Part shown: piece after piece, positions 14,301-27,087 of the stretch
Position numbering within the stretch: position 1 is the first letter of the stretch
Layout of the letters: each line of letters starts with the position of its first letter
DNA from: Linepithema humile
Taxonomy: Eukaryota > Arthropoda > Insecta > Hymenoptera > Formicidae
Direction of reading: 5' to 3'
Length of the DNA: 64,000 nt
Assembly: GCF_040581485.1 (NCBI RefSeq)
Contig: NC_090132.1
Coordinates: forward strand, 29,585,911-29,649,910
Program-made: the position numbers and the translations under genes
Notes under the pieces: generated by a model
Told to the model about the DNA's origin: nothing
Databases searched by the model: none
The model's input: only the letters and a program-made list of their open reading frames with translations

Positions 14301-14899
14301 GCCGAGCCGACCTCCATACTTCGTGCAGCCCCACGGCGTGACTCCCCGGCTAAGTTCGCGTGAAAAGTTTCCGTGATCTTTCCCCTGGACGTATCTGCCG
14401 AACAGAATCTTGAGCGATTTCGTGCGAGGCAAGAAGAATGCATGCGATATGAAATATATTCACACCACAGGCTACAAGCGTACTTCCATGGAACGCTATT
14501 ATATAGAAATATTTTTGGAATATTTTTGGAATCGTTAAATGTAAGATATTATGCGAATACTACGATATGAAGCTCCGTAAAACACAAAGTACTTAATATA
14601 ATTATTTAATTTTGTCAGATGAGTGCAGCGAGTAATCATTTCACCTGAAATATTGCCGCAACTTGTTGCAAGTGAAAATTTTTGTCTCCAATTCTTTTCG
14701 GAATAATCGATTCGTGACTTTTCGGCGTGCACGTCGCTTCTCCGCGCTGCGGTGTATCAGCATAACGAATCGTGTGGGTATTATTTTCCGAGCTGCTCCG
14801 GCGAAGAACAAATTGCCGGTGGCAATGTGGGAAGATCAGCGACGCTACGCTGCATATTCTCGAGGTTCTTTCGAAGAGAAGATCGAGTGTGGCTCTATC
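8319..14899. other. Intergenic or intronic stretch, no gene seen
   Basis: It contains the GA and CT runs near 9.35-9.48 kb and GC-rich patches at 9.5-9.9, 12.06-12.76 and 14.0-14.4 kb that are open in several frames on both strands. A near-telomere-like direct repeat (cctaagcttaa, twice at about 10.48-10.51 kb) is the only other pattern. Confidence 0.6.
9344..9369. repeat. GA-rich microsatellite
   Basis: This is a nearly perfect GA run with one AAA interruption. A CT run (about 9466-9480) faces it some 100 bp away, so the pair could form an imperfect GA/CT fold-back or a GAGA-factor cluster. Confidence 0.9.
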
Positions 14900-15669
14900 C
14901 TGTAGGTAAGATTGCGCTGCAGGTCTAATCAATGCTTCCAACAGCTGGGCACGTTTCGCATCGTCCGATCCTCGGCGGATCGCAAATTGACGGTTCTGTC
15001 GAGGATCGAGCAGCAGGCAAGTGCCCGTCGTGGCCTCGCACCGTGAAGAAGTGTCGTGAGTAAGGCGACTGTGGTAGTCGAAGAGGATAAACCGTCCGAG
15101 CGGCATGGAAGTGGAGATCGCGAAGATAAACGTGTCCACTGTGGCATTGTGCCGCTCCGAGGGCCCCGTGTTAAAGTCGCGCCGGATTCTTATCCTCGAG
15201 ATCAATCCTGGCTGGACGACATGCGCCGCTTTGAAAGTAACGCCGGTACCATTTTTGATAGACCGCGCGAAGGCGTCGATAATAGGCTGAGAAGACGTGC
15301 TTTGCATTGGAAACGTAAGCTTTAAGTGTGCAAATTTTAGAGCTCACCACTTATATCAACTAAATGTTCCGGAATGTAACGTGAGTTTCGCAATATGATC
15401 GAAATTTTAATTAAAAAATTTCTTATCGGCGAATAGTAAGACGAATAGGATGTAATTGATAAAATAAAAAATTGAAGTATTCTCACGAACTGTGCGATTC
15501 GTTTGTCTTGCGTGACATTTCTGTGACAAGATCGTTAGCCCCATCATGCTTCTGTGCATAAAATAAATAATCTCGTCAGTGAGTGCTCAATTAATTTGTA
15601 TTCGGCAGTAGCGCAAAATCGAACGAGTATTCTTCGCTTATAATGCACATGTTTCATTAAGATTGTAAA
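14900..15669 (+). promoter_or_regulatory. Probable promoter and 5' leader of the large-protein gene
   Basis: This GC- and CpG-rich patch sits just upstream of the start codon. It contains three good + strand donors: gtaaga at 14906, gtgagt at 15056 and gtaagc at 15315. A plausible acceptor (ttcggcag, ending 15608) would leave a 61-nt leader before the ATG at 15670. A 5' untranslated exon with alternative donors fits, but the transcription start cannot be placed from sequence alone. The same patch is open in several frames on both strands, including a 223-codon frame on the - strand (14636-15307), so a separate small gene cannot be excluded. Confidence 0.4.
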
Positions 15670-18600
15670 ATGAATCACCTAAAACATATTCGTATAAATG
15701 TTCCTCGTTGCGCTCCATCCAGTAAGTTCAAACAATCTACTCTAACATTTCTTGTGTGATTACTTTGTGCATGTATATCTATATTTTTAAAATATTATTT
15801 GTCATAAATAATATTTAAATTTCATGCTGCTTTGAAGCTAACCACTTTTAACTTACTTAATTTCATTTATAAATTTTCTAAACAATAAATTATATAATAA
15901 GTAAATAAATGTATATAATATTAAAATACAATATATATAATTACAAGTATGTAAGATATTTTTTATTACGTGATATTTTTCTACTATTTAATATTTAATA
16001 ATTAATTATTATTATCATTATATAGATGCTGCTTTGCGTTATGGACATCATACAGGTGTAAATTGCGAAAATCGCCGGTTCAAATCTCAATTTTTAGGAT
16101 CGAATGCATTGTCCGCAGCAAAGAAAAGTCATGGCATTGGTATTAAATATTCGGGACAATTTCGTCAAAACAGTCTGCGGCTTGTTTTCAAAGAAAGCAA
16201 AACAATTTGCAAGCAACGTAGCAGAACCAAGTCCAGCGTAACTTCGTTGAAGAAAAAATCATCGTTGAATAAGAAATTGCCACTGGAAAATACAGCGAGA
16301 ACAGTGTGTCATTATTCTACGTGTCAGAACGTCATATTTAACAGAATTAACAAAGAACACGTGTCTCAAGAAGTTCCGATAATGAACAGTACGAAGAATA
16401 CAAATCGTCATAACAGTTTCATCGCATCAGTTGAGAAACATCCTCGATCGTACGCAGAACTGATAGCCGATTACAGCAAAATTTTATACAAGGAATCCGC
16501 CTTAAGTTCACGAAATGATAGTCTTTATTTCAACAATACAATGCGCATGAGTCCATTCAGTACTTTCTCCACATCATCCTCGGCAAAGAAAATCATAAAT
16601 ATCAGTGAACATAACGGAGTACCGTGTGAAGAGCGAAAAGATGATTCACTTCTTCCCACTACTGCAGCTAAGTTCGACCGCTGCATTCGACGTGATAACG
16701 CAAACATTGACGAACGTCGCAATTTTCAACACTGCGACACGCATATCACCGAGGCAATAAATAAAAGCACCAATCAGAATTGCGTTGCAAATGATTTAAC
16801 GGGCGACGATCAATCTTATATAAGATTAGTTGCCGATTGCAGTAAGTCTATGCGTAACATTCCGTTTTTAAATATTTCGAACGGTGGTTTACTGCCAAAG
16901 AGAAACGTATTGGCGAAAAATTCTCTTGAAACCTTCGCCACTCCGACGAGAAAAGCAAGCGGCACGAATACACCAGAGACAATCCCTCTTATCGCTGCAA
17001 TGCCACTCGAGAAGAATATCAACGAACAGACAACTAATTCAAGGGAGGATTGGTTAGGAGAAATGGAGAACGTGATAAGTGACTTGAAAAGCTTCACTGG
17101 CAGAAAAAACGCAAAAACTGCGTCTAAGCCAGAAGAAAATGATATTTTGCAATTCGAGTCCAGTAATTCGCTGAACAGAGCTCACAGACTCACAGAGCTA
17201 ATCGAAACTTACGAACGAAAGAAAGAAGATACAGTAGATGGAAAGTTGGATGATCAATTTAACAAAGTTCACAAGATGGAAAAACTTAATAAAGATCTGC
17301 GAAAGCATAATTATTCGCAATTTAACGACAAGACCTTGAATTCGCCGCGGTATTTCAGTAATGCAACAAACAATGCATCCGTAAGAAAGCATTCGACGCA
17401 GGTTCCGGCTGGCGATAGCAATATATTGAAGCAACCTCAGGTTAAACTGCGTATGGTGCCTTCTGAAAAAGAATCTATTGTGTCCATCAACGTGGACTCG
17501 GCTTCGACCGGACCGCTGGATCCTCAAAATCCTGCCTCCAAACAGCTCTCCGTCGTCGTCCAATCTGACCGAAAGGGGGATCTACAGTCGACGGAGAATC
17601 AGTGGAACATTCCGACACTCCAGAGAAGTAGCAAAAGTGCATCGCAGCGCAGTGACTTCGGTCCGATGCGCATTTCGATTAGCGAGGACTCCGCGCCGAT
17701 CAAACAGATTGAGTTTTCAATCAACGGCAAACCGGTTTCGGAGCTGAAAAGCATCACCGCAAGGACGGAGAAGTTAGATGTGGTGAGCTCAGTGGACAAA
17801 ATCGAGATCAGGATACCGTTCGCCAAGGACGAGGCGAACACGTTGAGCAAGTCAAAAGAGAACGACTTATCGAAGGGAACCGATTCGAACGTGGAGCAGA
17901 TATTGAACGTACAAATATCCGCCAACTTTCAGAATAAATTCGCCAAGAGTAGCACTGAGGAGCCGGCAGAAACAATAAACACGATATCGACATTACCTTC
18001 GCAAACTTCCAAGACTCATTATGTGTTTAACAAACCTGCAAAGGCCTATGACGAAACTCTTGACACCAATAACGTGCAACAAAATGAATCTAACAATGCA
18101 ACTGAAAAACCTATCAACAAGCATAAAATTTCAGATAATATTGGTTTTGAAATTCAACGCAAAACAACGAAGAAAAAAGCAACCGAAGAAGCAAATATTG
18201 AAACTGGAAAATTGAAAAAAATGACGAGCACCGTGCGATCTCCGGAGACGAATACGTACGATAAATATGAATCTTCTGATTCTCGCATTCCCTCGAAAAT
18301 GGTACCTTGGTGGTCCTCCTCCGATTCTTTTAACAAGATAAAGAAAAAGGAGGATGATCGTAAACCACTCACGCCATTATCAAATCAAAATGAAAAAAAA
18401 ACGACCTCGTCGGATTTGAATAAAAATCTTGTCACGGAATCTTCAATGTTGAAAGAAACGTCAGGCTCAAAAATACCGACAAAGAAAATTCAGTCGACAA
18501 ACAACGAGATTATTGCAAAAAACAATTCTGACAATTTGACTTCTTGCTCGAATTCTTCAGAGCAATGTATAGAATCTAAACCCAATCTTCGATATTCGTA

Positions 18601-20044
18601 TTTGTTTAGATTAAAACCGAATCGAGAAAATCCCGATATTATTCCTGATTTTATGGAAAATGATATAAAAATTGAAAATAACCAGATATCAATTGTAAAA
18701 AATAATGAAAAAGTTTCTGAGATTAAACAAATAAAATCAACTACAGTATCTACATCTGATACAATAAATACGCAAAGCAAACATGATATAGAAGATAAGG
18801 CACTTATCTTGTCAAGAAAATTCGAAGCACCAAATAGTGCGCAAGATTTATTATCAAAAAGAAATCAAGAGAAGGAACATAATGATTCGTTAAAGCAGAC
18901 AAAATCAATCAATGAGATTTTCACTATAAAACCAAAGATACAAAATAATTTAGATGTTATAAAACCAATGAAAAAAGGAAAAGATGATACTTTGATTGAT
19001 GACGTAAAAATATCATCGACAAAACCATCAGGATTAAATAATGAAATAAAAAAGATTCAAAATTCTCCAAATTTTAGCAATTCCTCGAAATTAGTGCAAG
19101 CGTTGGAAAACCAGGAAAAAATTCTTCAAGCAAATTTGAAATCATTATCGAAATCTAATACTGATAAAGCCGATTCTTTGCCAAGTTTAACAATTTCTTC
19201 AGAAACGACGCAAAAATCAGAAAAAACGATGGAACACGTTGAAACGCCAATAGAATTAAAGCAAAATAAACCGAACAATTTATCAAATATAAAGAATACT
19301 TCAGAAGTGACAATAATTAAAAAATTGGAAAAACTGAACTTGACATCGCCAAAATTAAAAGATAACTCAGCTAAAGAATTTACTTTGCATAAGAAAATAA
19401 CAGACCAAAATAAATCACCCTTGGAAACCATAAACGAAATACAAACAAAATCGACTTCAAAAGTAAAAAATAATGTAGTAACTAAAGATTCGATAAATAA
19501 AAATATAAAAGACATATTAAGCACTGATCAATCTGCAGGTAAATTGAATAAAAAATCCGATGCAAAAATTATAGCAGCAAAGATTATAACGCAAAATCCC
19601 AAAAGCAAGAGTTTATTGTCAAAGGATAGCGAAGAAAATCATTTGCGAGAATTAAAGGCAAACAAGGATAGAGGAAGTTTTTCGGGATCAATTGGTTTTT
19701 TGAAAAAACCAAATGGTTCAGCTGGTTTTATATCGTCTGATTCGAAGATGCACACGAAATCCAGACAATCGAACGACAACTGCGCTTACGCGGGAAAATT
19801 AATTACAAAATCATCGTATTCGAACTCTGATAGGAAGGATGACGCATTATCGAACTCACAGCGAGCTGTATTCAAGATTCCACGAAATTTAAACAACGTT
19901 GACGATATGTTAGAACATCACGCACCAAGTGTAATCGGAAACGCTACGCCGTGGACAAATATGGACAGACCAGAGAAAAGCATGCTATATTCCGCATGGT
20001 TGCAACGATCTAGAAACGATATTAATAAGGAGAAATTATACTGA
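15670..20044 (+). CDS. Large basic low-complexity protein, two coding exons, function unknown
   Basis: The coding sequence joins 15670-15721 to 16026-20044 and gives 1,356 residues ending in TGA. The start is the first ATG after an in-frame TAA at 15658-15660. The long exon has no early ATG of its own, and the gtaagt donor and tatag acceptor join exactly in phase (split codon A+AT, Asn18), so the small first exon is needed. The first 73 residues hold about 13 Lys/Arg and one acidic residue (Glu32), which suits a mitochondrial presequence or a basic nuclear segment. A short motif recurs at residues 161, 283 and 407. Residues about 490-650 are beta-rich and look like the only folded part (for example MRISISED at 565 and KIEIRIPF from 609). 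A Trp pair in MVPWWSSSDSF starts at 776. Residues about 790-1290 are very rich in Lys, Asn and Ser, and the last 50 are less biased and include two Trp. No family is recognised. The gene is certain; location and role are inference. Confidence 0.93.
15722..16025 (+). other. Phase-1 intron of the large-protein gene
   Basis: The 304-nt intron starts with the consensus donor gtaagt and ends in tatag. It is much more AT-rich than the exons. The tract before the acceptor is T/A-rich, not pyrimidine-pure. The joined frame stays open on both sides, which is the main support. Confidence 0.88.
16454..17218 (+). repeat. Three spaced copies of a short helical motif within the large protein
   Basis: AELIADYSK (residues 161-169), IRLVADCSK (283-291) and TELIETYER (407-415) share the pattern [E/R]-L-[I/V]-[A/E]-[D/T]-[Y/C]-[S/E]-[K/R]. 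The spacing is 122 and then 124 residues. The first two are preceded by Ser-Tyr. The sequence between them is unrelated low-complexity linker. This looks like a repeated short binding helix, but no partner is known. Confidence 0.55.
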
Positions 20045-20198
20045 TTCCATATATTGAGAAATTTTACAGATAGATGTGTTAAAAAAAAAAAATACATTAG
20101 TATATTTATATTATGCTAAATTACGCATTCATATTTCATTAACATCAGTCATTGATGTATTGCTAATTCTTGAGAGACTTTTATGACTAATAATCATG

Positions 20199-20222
20199 AA
20201 TAAAATTGTTAGATATAATAAA
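20199..20222 (+). terminator. Polyadenylation signals of the large-protein gene
   Basis: Two AATAAA hexamers, at 20199-20204 and 20217-20222, lie about 155 and 173 nt after the stop codon in AT-rich sequence on the coding strand. This is the usual arrangement for an insect 3' end. Confidence 0.6.
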
Positions 20223-23200
20223 GAGACATGTCAAAGAAACACGTGCGTTATCTATTGTCGTAATCGAATTATTCAGTCGCTTTGGAGAAGCGCTTAGAAC
20301 AATCGCTAAACATCGATGCGACTTGCGCAAGAGCAAAGGTTCCTTAGACGGTTCTGCGTTTCGTCGGCGGGTCTTGAGAAAGCGCCGGATTGGGTAATTA
20401 AAATTCTCATTAAAGCCGTCGGCGGCATCTTGAAACGCGCCGCGGACAATAGGTCCGAAACGAGGCTGTGGGCCGAAGGGGTGGGACCGCGCCGAGGGGG
20501 CAGGTGGTGAAAGCACGAACGAAGCCAACTGACCATGAAGAAGGAACCTGCGTCAAACTCTCGTTTACTAATCGAGATATTTTGACTCCTTTAAGCTTAT
20601 TCCTCATTTGTCCCGATCTTGTTATTGCCGATCATAAAATTCGCACTTTTTTTCACTATGCTAAAAACTTTATCTCAGCATCTGGCGATTCTAAACGTTG
20701 GAATTTACGATTCTACTTATGTAGATAAAAAAAGCACGAGATAAAGACAAAAAATTGATCATTTAATGATCTTTATAGTGTCAAAATTTTAATATATAAT
20801 TTTTTAAAAATCTAACAAAATAGATACAATAAGAAAAATGTTCATCTTCTCACTTTACTGTAATGAAAGAAATTGATCTTTTGCATAATGAGCCAGCTAG
20901 CACTATTCAGAAGTTCATTCTTAAATGGACTATCATCTTTCTTCAACGTTCTAGCAAACGCTTGAAGCAACACGTACGTACGAACTCGATCCTTCGGGTC
21001 GAGCTATCGGTGTGGCACGATACCCGTCATTATGCCAATTCGCAACGGGCAGCAATTTGGGGCCTCCGACGTGAAGGCCTTCGACTTCGTTGAAGATGGT
21101 GCCTCATCATCGAAGGGCGCCGTGGTTCGTGCCACGTCCCGTGCGCGCGAGCGAGAAACCCATCATTACATACACGTTTACCGCGAGCGTAGCCCCGTTC
21201 TGGCAGCTCGCCAGTCATTCGGAGTAATGCATCCCGACAGTCAGGGTCAAGCGGAGCTTTATCGACAGCTGTACATCGAATATATTTCGTTGCAGTTGTG
21301 CAGTAATCAGTGGATCACGATGTTATTTTTCTTTAATTGCAGTTCCAGTAACTTTAATAACCCCATTGTGCTAATAGCGCGTATTACAATTCGCAAAATT
21401 TTCTCCCTTTATCATAATTAAAACTGTATCTAATTTTATAATAATTGGCTCAACGCAGAAGTAATATTATGATCGATAATTGAAATTGCCGAATTTTTAT
21501 ATCCTTGAGATAATAATGTGGCTGTCACGATATGTAACACGCGGTATCCTTCAGGACTCAAGGCTGCGTCAGCGTACGTTTTCTCGGCGCTCTCTCTCTC
21601 TCTTCAACAAAAATGTTTACTGTTGAAACTGCAGCATAAAAAAATCATTTTTACCCTAAAATATTTTCTCTATTCATATTCGTTATAAAAATTCGCGTTC
21701 GAATAGTTTCACGAGTAAAGATCAATAGAGATACACTCGCGATCGTCGATAAGACTCGCAATTATAGGATAACAATCCTTCGCCGATAAAGTATAGCATT
21801 CTCCTGCTAATTTATCGCGCTCTTGGATCTAAATAAAAAAAGAAAAGTGTTGGTGTAAAGTATTATCGTGTTGCGCGAGACTCGCGTGCGCGCGAATCCT
21901 GGCCGACGATAAGGCCGTTAATTATTGAGAGCGACGAGGAGCGCATCCTTCATATAGTCAGGAATGCAGATGAGTCTTTTTTTCTCGCTACTCGGCATTC
22001 ATCTCGAGATCTCGGCGGTTACTTCAACCCGCCATTCTGCCTTCGCTTTCCTCCGCGCGGCAACGAAAGTCGATCTGACCCCACGAGAGTCCGGTTCAAC
22101 CCTGCCCTCCTCCTTTTCCTATATTCCTCTCCCCCTCATCCCTGTCCTAGCTGCTGCTGCCGCGCCGGGTCTCGGGTTTGATTTATCACGCCGTTGGCGG
22201 CAACCTCTTATAAATGTCCAGGAACAACCTTTCTGCTACGTCCATCGTTCATCCCGCTGGAGCGCGGGAGATTCCTTGGAGTCCCGCTGACTTTTCCTCA
22301 ATGTCCTTGAAACGAACGTCAGGTAGAAACATTTCGAGAATTCTTCGCTCCTACGCGATGATATCTCGAGAAATCTTGATCCCCGAGGATTTGCAATATA
22401 TATTGTCGCGCTTTAATAATTTTGCGAATATAATAATAATAGAAAATTATTAAACAACGAAGAGTGCGAAGTTCAAACAATTTCTGTGGGCAAAATGTAC
22501 CAATTTTGCTGATGGTGCATTTGTACGTGAGCTATGTAAACTCTGAACTGCAAGGGCGACGAAATCCCCGCCGCTTATTTCGCGACTACAATTCTGCTTT
22601 ATTTGTTTTAATTATGCAATGCGTGCTACATCAATTTCATTCGTTGCGCATCAGACGATTCTACGTTATGTATCTTTTGACGCTGCCTTCCACGAGCGAT
22701 ATCAATTATCTTCAAGGTAAATTGCGCGCGGCAAAAAACTTTTTACGTTGTTGCTTACCAAGAAACCGTGATGCTTTGTAATAAATGACTGGATGACTAT
22801 TTGCGTGTCCTTTAATAAATTATTTATAAAATGGTCTTCGGCTATTGCGCAAAGAATCTTTTCACATTAATTGTCTTTTCTTTTGTTCATAACCAAATAA
22901 TAACAATAGATGAGAGTGTCTTTATCAATGTCTAACAGAGTTCGGAAATATTTTCAATAGTCTTCATTTGAACTTTTCCCTAAATCGCAATAAATACACA
23001 CGATACTTGCAAACGTCGGCTGGGCATAACAGCATGTATGGACGACCGATTACACGTGATCTTTGTGAGCGTCTTACTTAATGGGGGATTATAATCTCAG
23101 CGAGATTTCTCCATATAGTTGGAGCCTTCGATCTTTTTTATCTCCTCTTTGACCGTCCTCCACTTTGCTTGATGTAATCCGCCTTTTTTCCGCTCACGTA

Positions 23201-26200
23201 TGGGGATTAATTATTTTTCTTCATATAAGGACGAGGTTCACGGTCATATTCGTCGAGCCACCCCGACGTCTATATAATTTCTTTGGAGTTCTTTATGAAA
23301 GGCGAAGCAAGAGAAAAAAAGAATAAAAGATATAAATTTTCTTCAGACTTTGATACTAAATTTATATTTTTTATTACACGTGCTGTATAAAAAATATATT
23401 GTCCGAAAAAGATTACGACGTACAATATATGCGATAATAATGATACTCTTTTATTGCTTGTTAAATAATTTTTAACTTTCTATTTACTGCGATAAATTAT
23501 AAGAAAATTGTAAATATAAGTCACGCAAATGTTAGAAATCTTTAAAAACAAATTTTAAGGACTTGAGAAGATAGCAAGTAGCGATAAAAGCATTAGAAAA
23601 TAAATCATACAGCTACATTGGTTAGTTTTGGCTTAATCCGAATCCTGGTTCAAGTGTTATTTTGTGTATTTAGCTATCATAAGCTTTTATTCGGTTTCCA
23701 TATGCGCCTCGGCGGAATGATCGAGTGCTTTTTAATCCCCTAATGACGGAGACAAAGCTCGGGAGAGAGAGACATTGAGGGGAGGCAGAAAAAGCCGTAT
23801 TCAGATAAGGTCGCGAAATTGAGCCGCACCGAGCGAGCTAATCCGCTTACGACGATGCCACGGGCGAGAAAGCGAGAAATACGTTCGTGACGCAGTGATG
23901 TAGCAAAATTGCAAAAAGTCTTTAAGTCGCGAAGTTATAGAAATATCGAAGATCGCGCAACGCGCACTTCGCGAGCAAGCTTACGTCTAATGGAGTTAAA
24001 CGAAACGACGTGCCGCGCTGAACGAACGTAAAAGAGAATTTGTTGCACGTCGCATAAATTTTACGAGAGACGTGTAAGTAGCTGCGGAATTTTTTCCGTT
24101 CGACGATTACGGCTTACGAGCTCGAAATCAGCTATAAACTCGGTATAAAAGTGTGAGTTTCTCTCGCTTCTGAACAACAATTTCCAGAATGGAGGTTCTT
24201 GGAGAAAAAAGAAAAAAAACTCAACAATGCGGAAAGAATGACACATCTTTTACTCGTCTCTTCTCTCTTCCACTTTAGCAAGATCTTGCCGATACATTAG
24301 TATAATTCGTCTGGTTCACCGCGAGATAATTGGATAATTGCTCTTGTGAATCCCGCCGTGTCCCGGTCTGTTCCGTTCTGTTTACCGCTTATACGTCGCG
24401 TCCTACGACGCGTTCACCGCAAGACTGACGGCGTTCGCCGTCGACGCTCGCGAAATGGTTTACGCGCAGCAGCAGCGATAAACTCCGACATGCTGCAATG
24501 CGTCTGCGATCAGCAGTTAATAAGATACATTAGTTCCTAATGCGAGTATTTCAGAAATATTCTCCTTATCTGCATACGGAAAATCCTACTTGTTTGGAGC
24601 CGTTAAATATATAAGATATATTTTTCAAAGGATTAGCTCTACTGAAATATAATATGTAATCGAAACGGAATATTAAATAACACAAGAATATTAAAATTTT
24701 ATGAGGTGACTTTTTGGCTCTTATTGTATACGTTATATATTAATGATTATACCATGCCATGTATATTAAATTTTTGAATAATATATTATGTATTGTATCA
24801 GTAATTGTTTGATTCTGCGCACACGTGATTTATTTATTCCTAAAAAAGCGGCTCTTCGAGCTCTTTAAACAAGTCTGTACGTATATTGCATTTATTTATC
24901 TCTCCTTCCTTCTTTTTTTCTCTCCATCTCTTTCTTTTTAAGTAGGCAATGATGCAGCGTAAAAAAATGCAATGATCGCAATTGCGCAATTTTCTCGGGT
25001 TAATTGATGATTTGGCATGCTCGGCGGGCTTTATCAAAAGGATCCATACAAGGATAGCGATCCTGCAGCGATCGCGGTCATCCCGAATAAAGGCCCTCGA
25101 TCTGATTAACCGAAAACGGCGGGACTGATTCTTCACGCGGAAGCGGTTTTCAATAGCGGTACGACTTCCGCCGAAAATGGCGTGTATAGGGCAAAGAGAG
25201 ATCTTTTTCTTATTTCACATCGCTCAGTTATAGTAACTACTTCTGACCGCTTCCTGATTTATGCGCCTTTGCACCTCGCTTGCGAAATCGATTATCGGAA
25301 CGCAATGTAACGTTCTCGGATGAGTCGTTTGCAATTTCAACGACATAAGAATAAAAAAAAAAAGAATAATAAAAAACTTTTAATTTATCCGATTTAAATT
25401 AGACACAACATTTCCAAATGTCAAAAGAATATGCGTTCAAATAATTGTTCCCTCTCTGAAAATTAAAGTTCCGAAAAATATTCATCGGCAAAAATAATCC
25501 ATAATATAATAAATAAATAAATCAATATAATAAGTAATAATCGTATTATTTGAGACCTCTCGGAGTATAACACTAATATGACTGTGATGCACGTTTACGC
25601 CGAACGCTATTTACATATCGATTAATTAAAAGTAGATGACTTATCGCTAACTACGACGCTAAAGAGACAGGAATACGGTCTTTGACGTAAAGTCCGCGCT
25701 TTAAGAGCAACTCAGTTAAGATGAGGCTCGATAGATCTGCTCTCTGATATCATTAAAACTTCCTCGCAGCTTTATTATTTTCTTTAATCAAATCATGATG
25801 TTCTCACGAGCGATGCCGCTTATCTAGGATTACATCGGGCCGCGCTGGCTCCCGGGGTTAACAGGTGCAATAATTATGATTGGCTCTCTCGCCTTATAGC
25901 GATCGCCACCCCCTTTTTATCCCTTCCTCCTCTTGGCGATCGCCCGCGCGTGTTTTTCCGCATCGGATATGATCGGGCTCCCATTAAAGCTTCAGTCGGC
26001 GAGACGCGGACCGTTTCGCCGGGACGTATCTGTAATGAGAATCGAAATCCTCGTCTTTCGCTTTTTCCTCCCCTTCCCACCTCGCGGACGCACGTGACTT
26101 ACGATCAATAATGCGGCCACGAATTTATGAGATATATTGTCCGCTGGCACTCTTTAATTTCTCCGTTCCTTTCATCTCCAGCGACTGAGGTATTTATCGC

Positions 26201-27062
26201 GAAGGCTCAAGCCGTTTTATGCACTGCTGTATTTTATGCATCTCTCTGCCGCAAGATATTTATGCGATCTGGCATAAATCTCAGTTGTTTAATTTAAAAA
26301 AATATATTATTGAGTGAGGAAAGGAGACGGAGAAAGAAAAGTGCAACGAAGTCGTTGCGACTGAAAGACAAGTCTATCTTATCTTTAGAAAAAAATCGTT
26401 TATCTTTCCGCAATTTTGTTTCCTATGCGCTTAGAGAGCACGTAGACGATTGGAGACGTAGAATAGTGACAATGATAACAATATATTATTCATGAGCGTC
26501 GCCGAGATATCAGCGCGCTCGCTGCTTCATTATCGGCGATTTAAGCGTTCAAGGTAGATCGCTTTGAGATTCGCGTGAGAACACGGCCACCGTTAACGAT
26601 CCCTCGATTCACATCGCTACCTCGATTTAATATTCTTAATCGTCATTCACTGCACGCGCGTCGTTCGGCCGATTGAATCATCGGCAAGAGAAAGGCGCAA
26701 CGATGTCAGCTACTATTCTAGATTATGGAATAATGTTCAAAGTAAACAATATAACTCCCTGAATTGCCATGGAGTCGCCAAATAAGACGCTAAAGTCCGG
26801 TTGTGCGAATGTTGATTAGTGTGCCATAAGTAACCGAATCTCTCTGTCTCTCGTTCTTTATATCTGACTACGTTTGATGCATAAACTGATCATTGATTCT
26901 CGGCTGTCTCGTACATTACAGCCTTTTTTAGTTTTTCTATATTGTTTTTTAGTTAATTGATTGAGAATTGTATTGAGTTAGCGATTTGTTTTCTACGTGA
27001 TGATTTTAATAGTCTATAATATATTGGCTAGATTTTTGGCAATAATTCGAATCAATTATGCC

Positions 27063-27087
27063 TTTTAGCTACTCGCGGTAGCTAAAA
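27063..27087. repeat. Perfect 10-bp hairpin, 5-nt loop
   Basis: The arms ttttagctac and gtagctaaaa flank tcgcg. It could be a palindromic factor site or a small fold-back. No poly-T follows in a terminator-like way. Confidence 0.8.

Noticed and set aside
20187..20607. Five overlapping ORFs just after the large gene
   Set aside because: All are explained by local GC richness; none has splice sites or a recognised motif.
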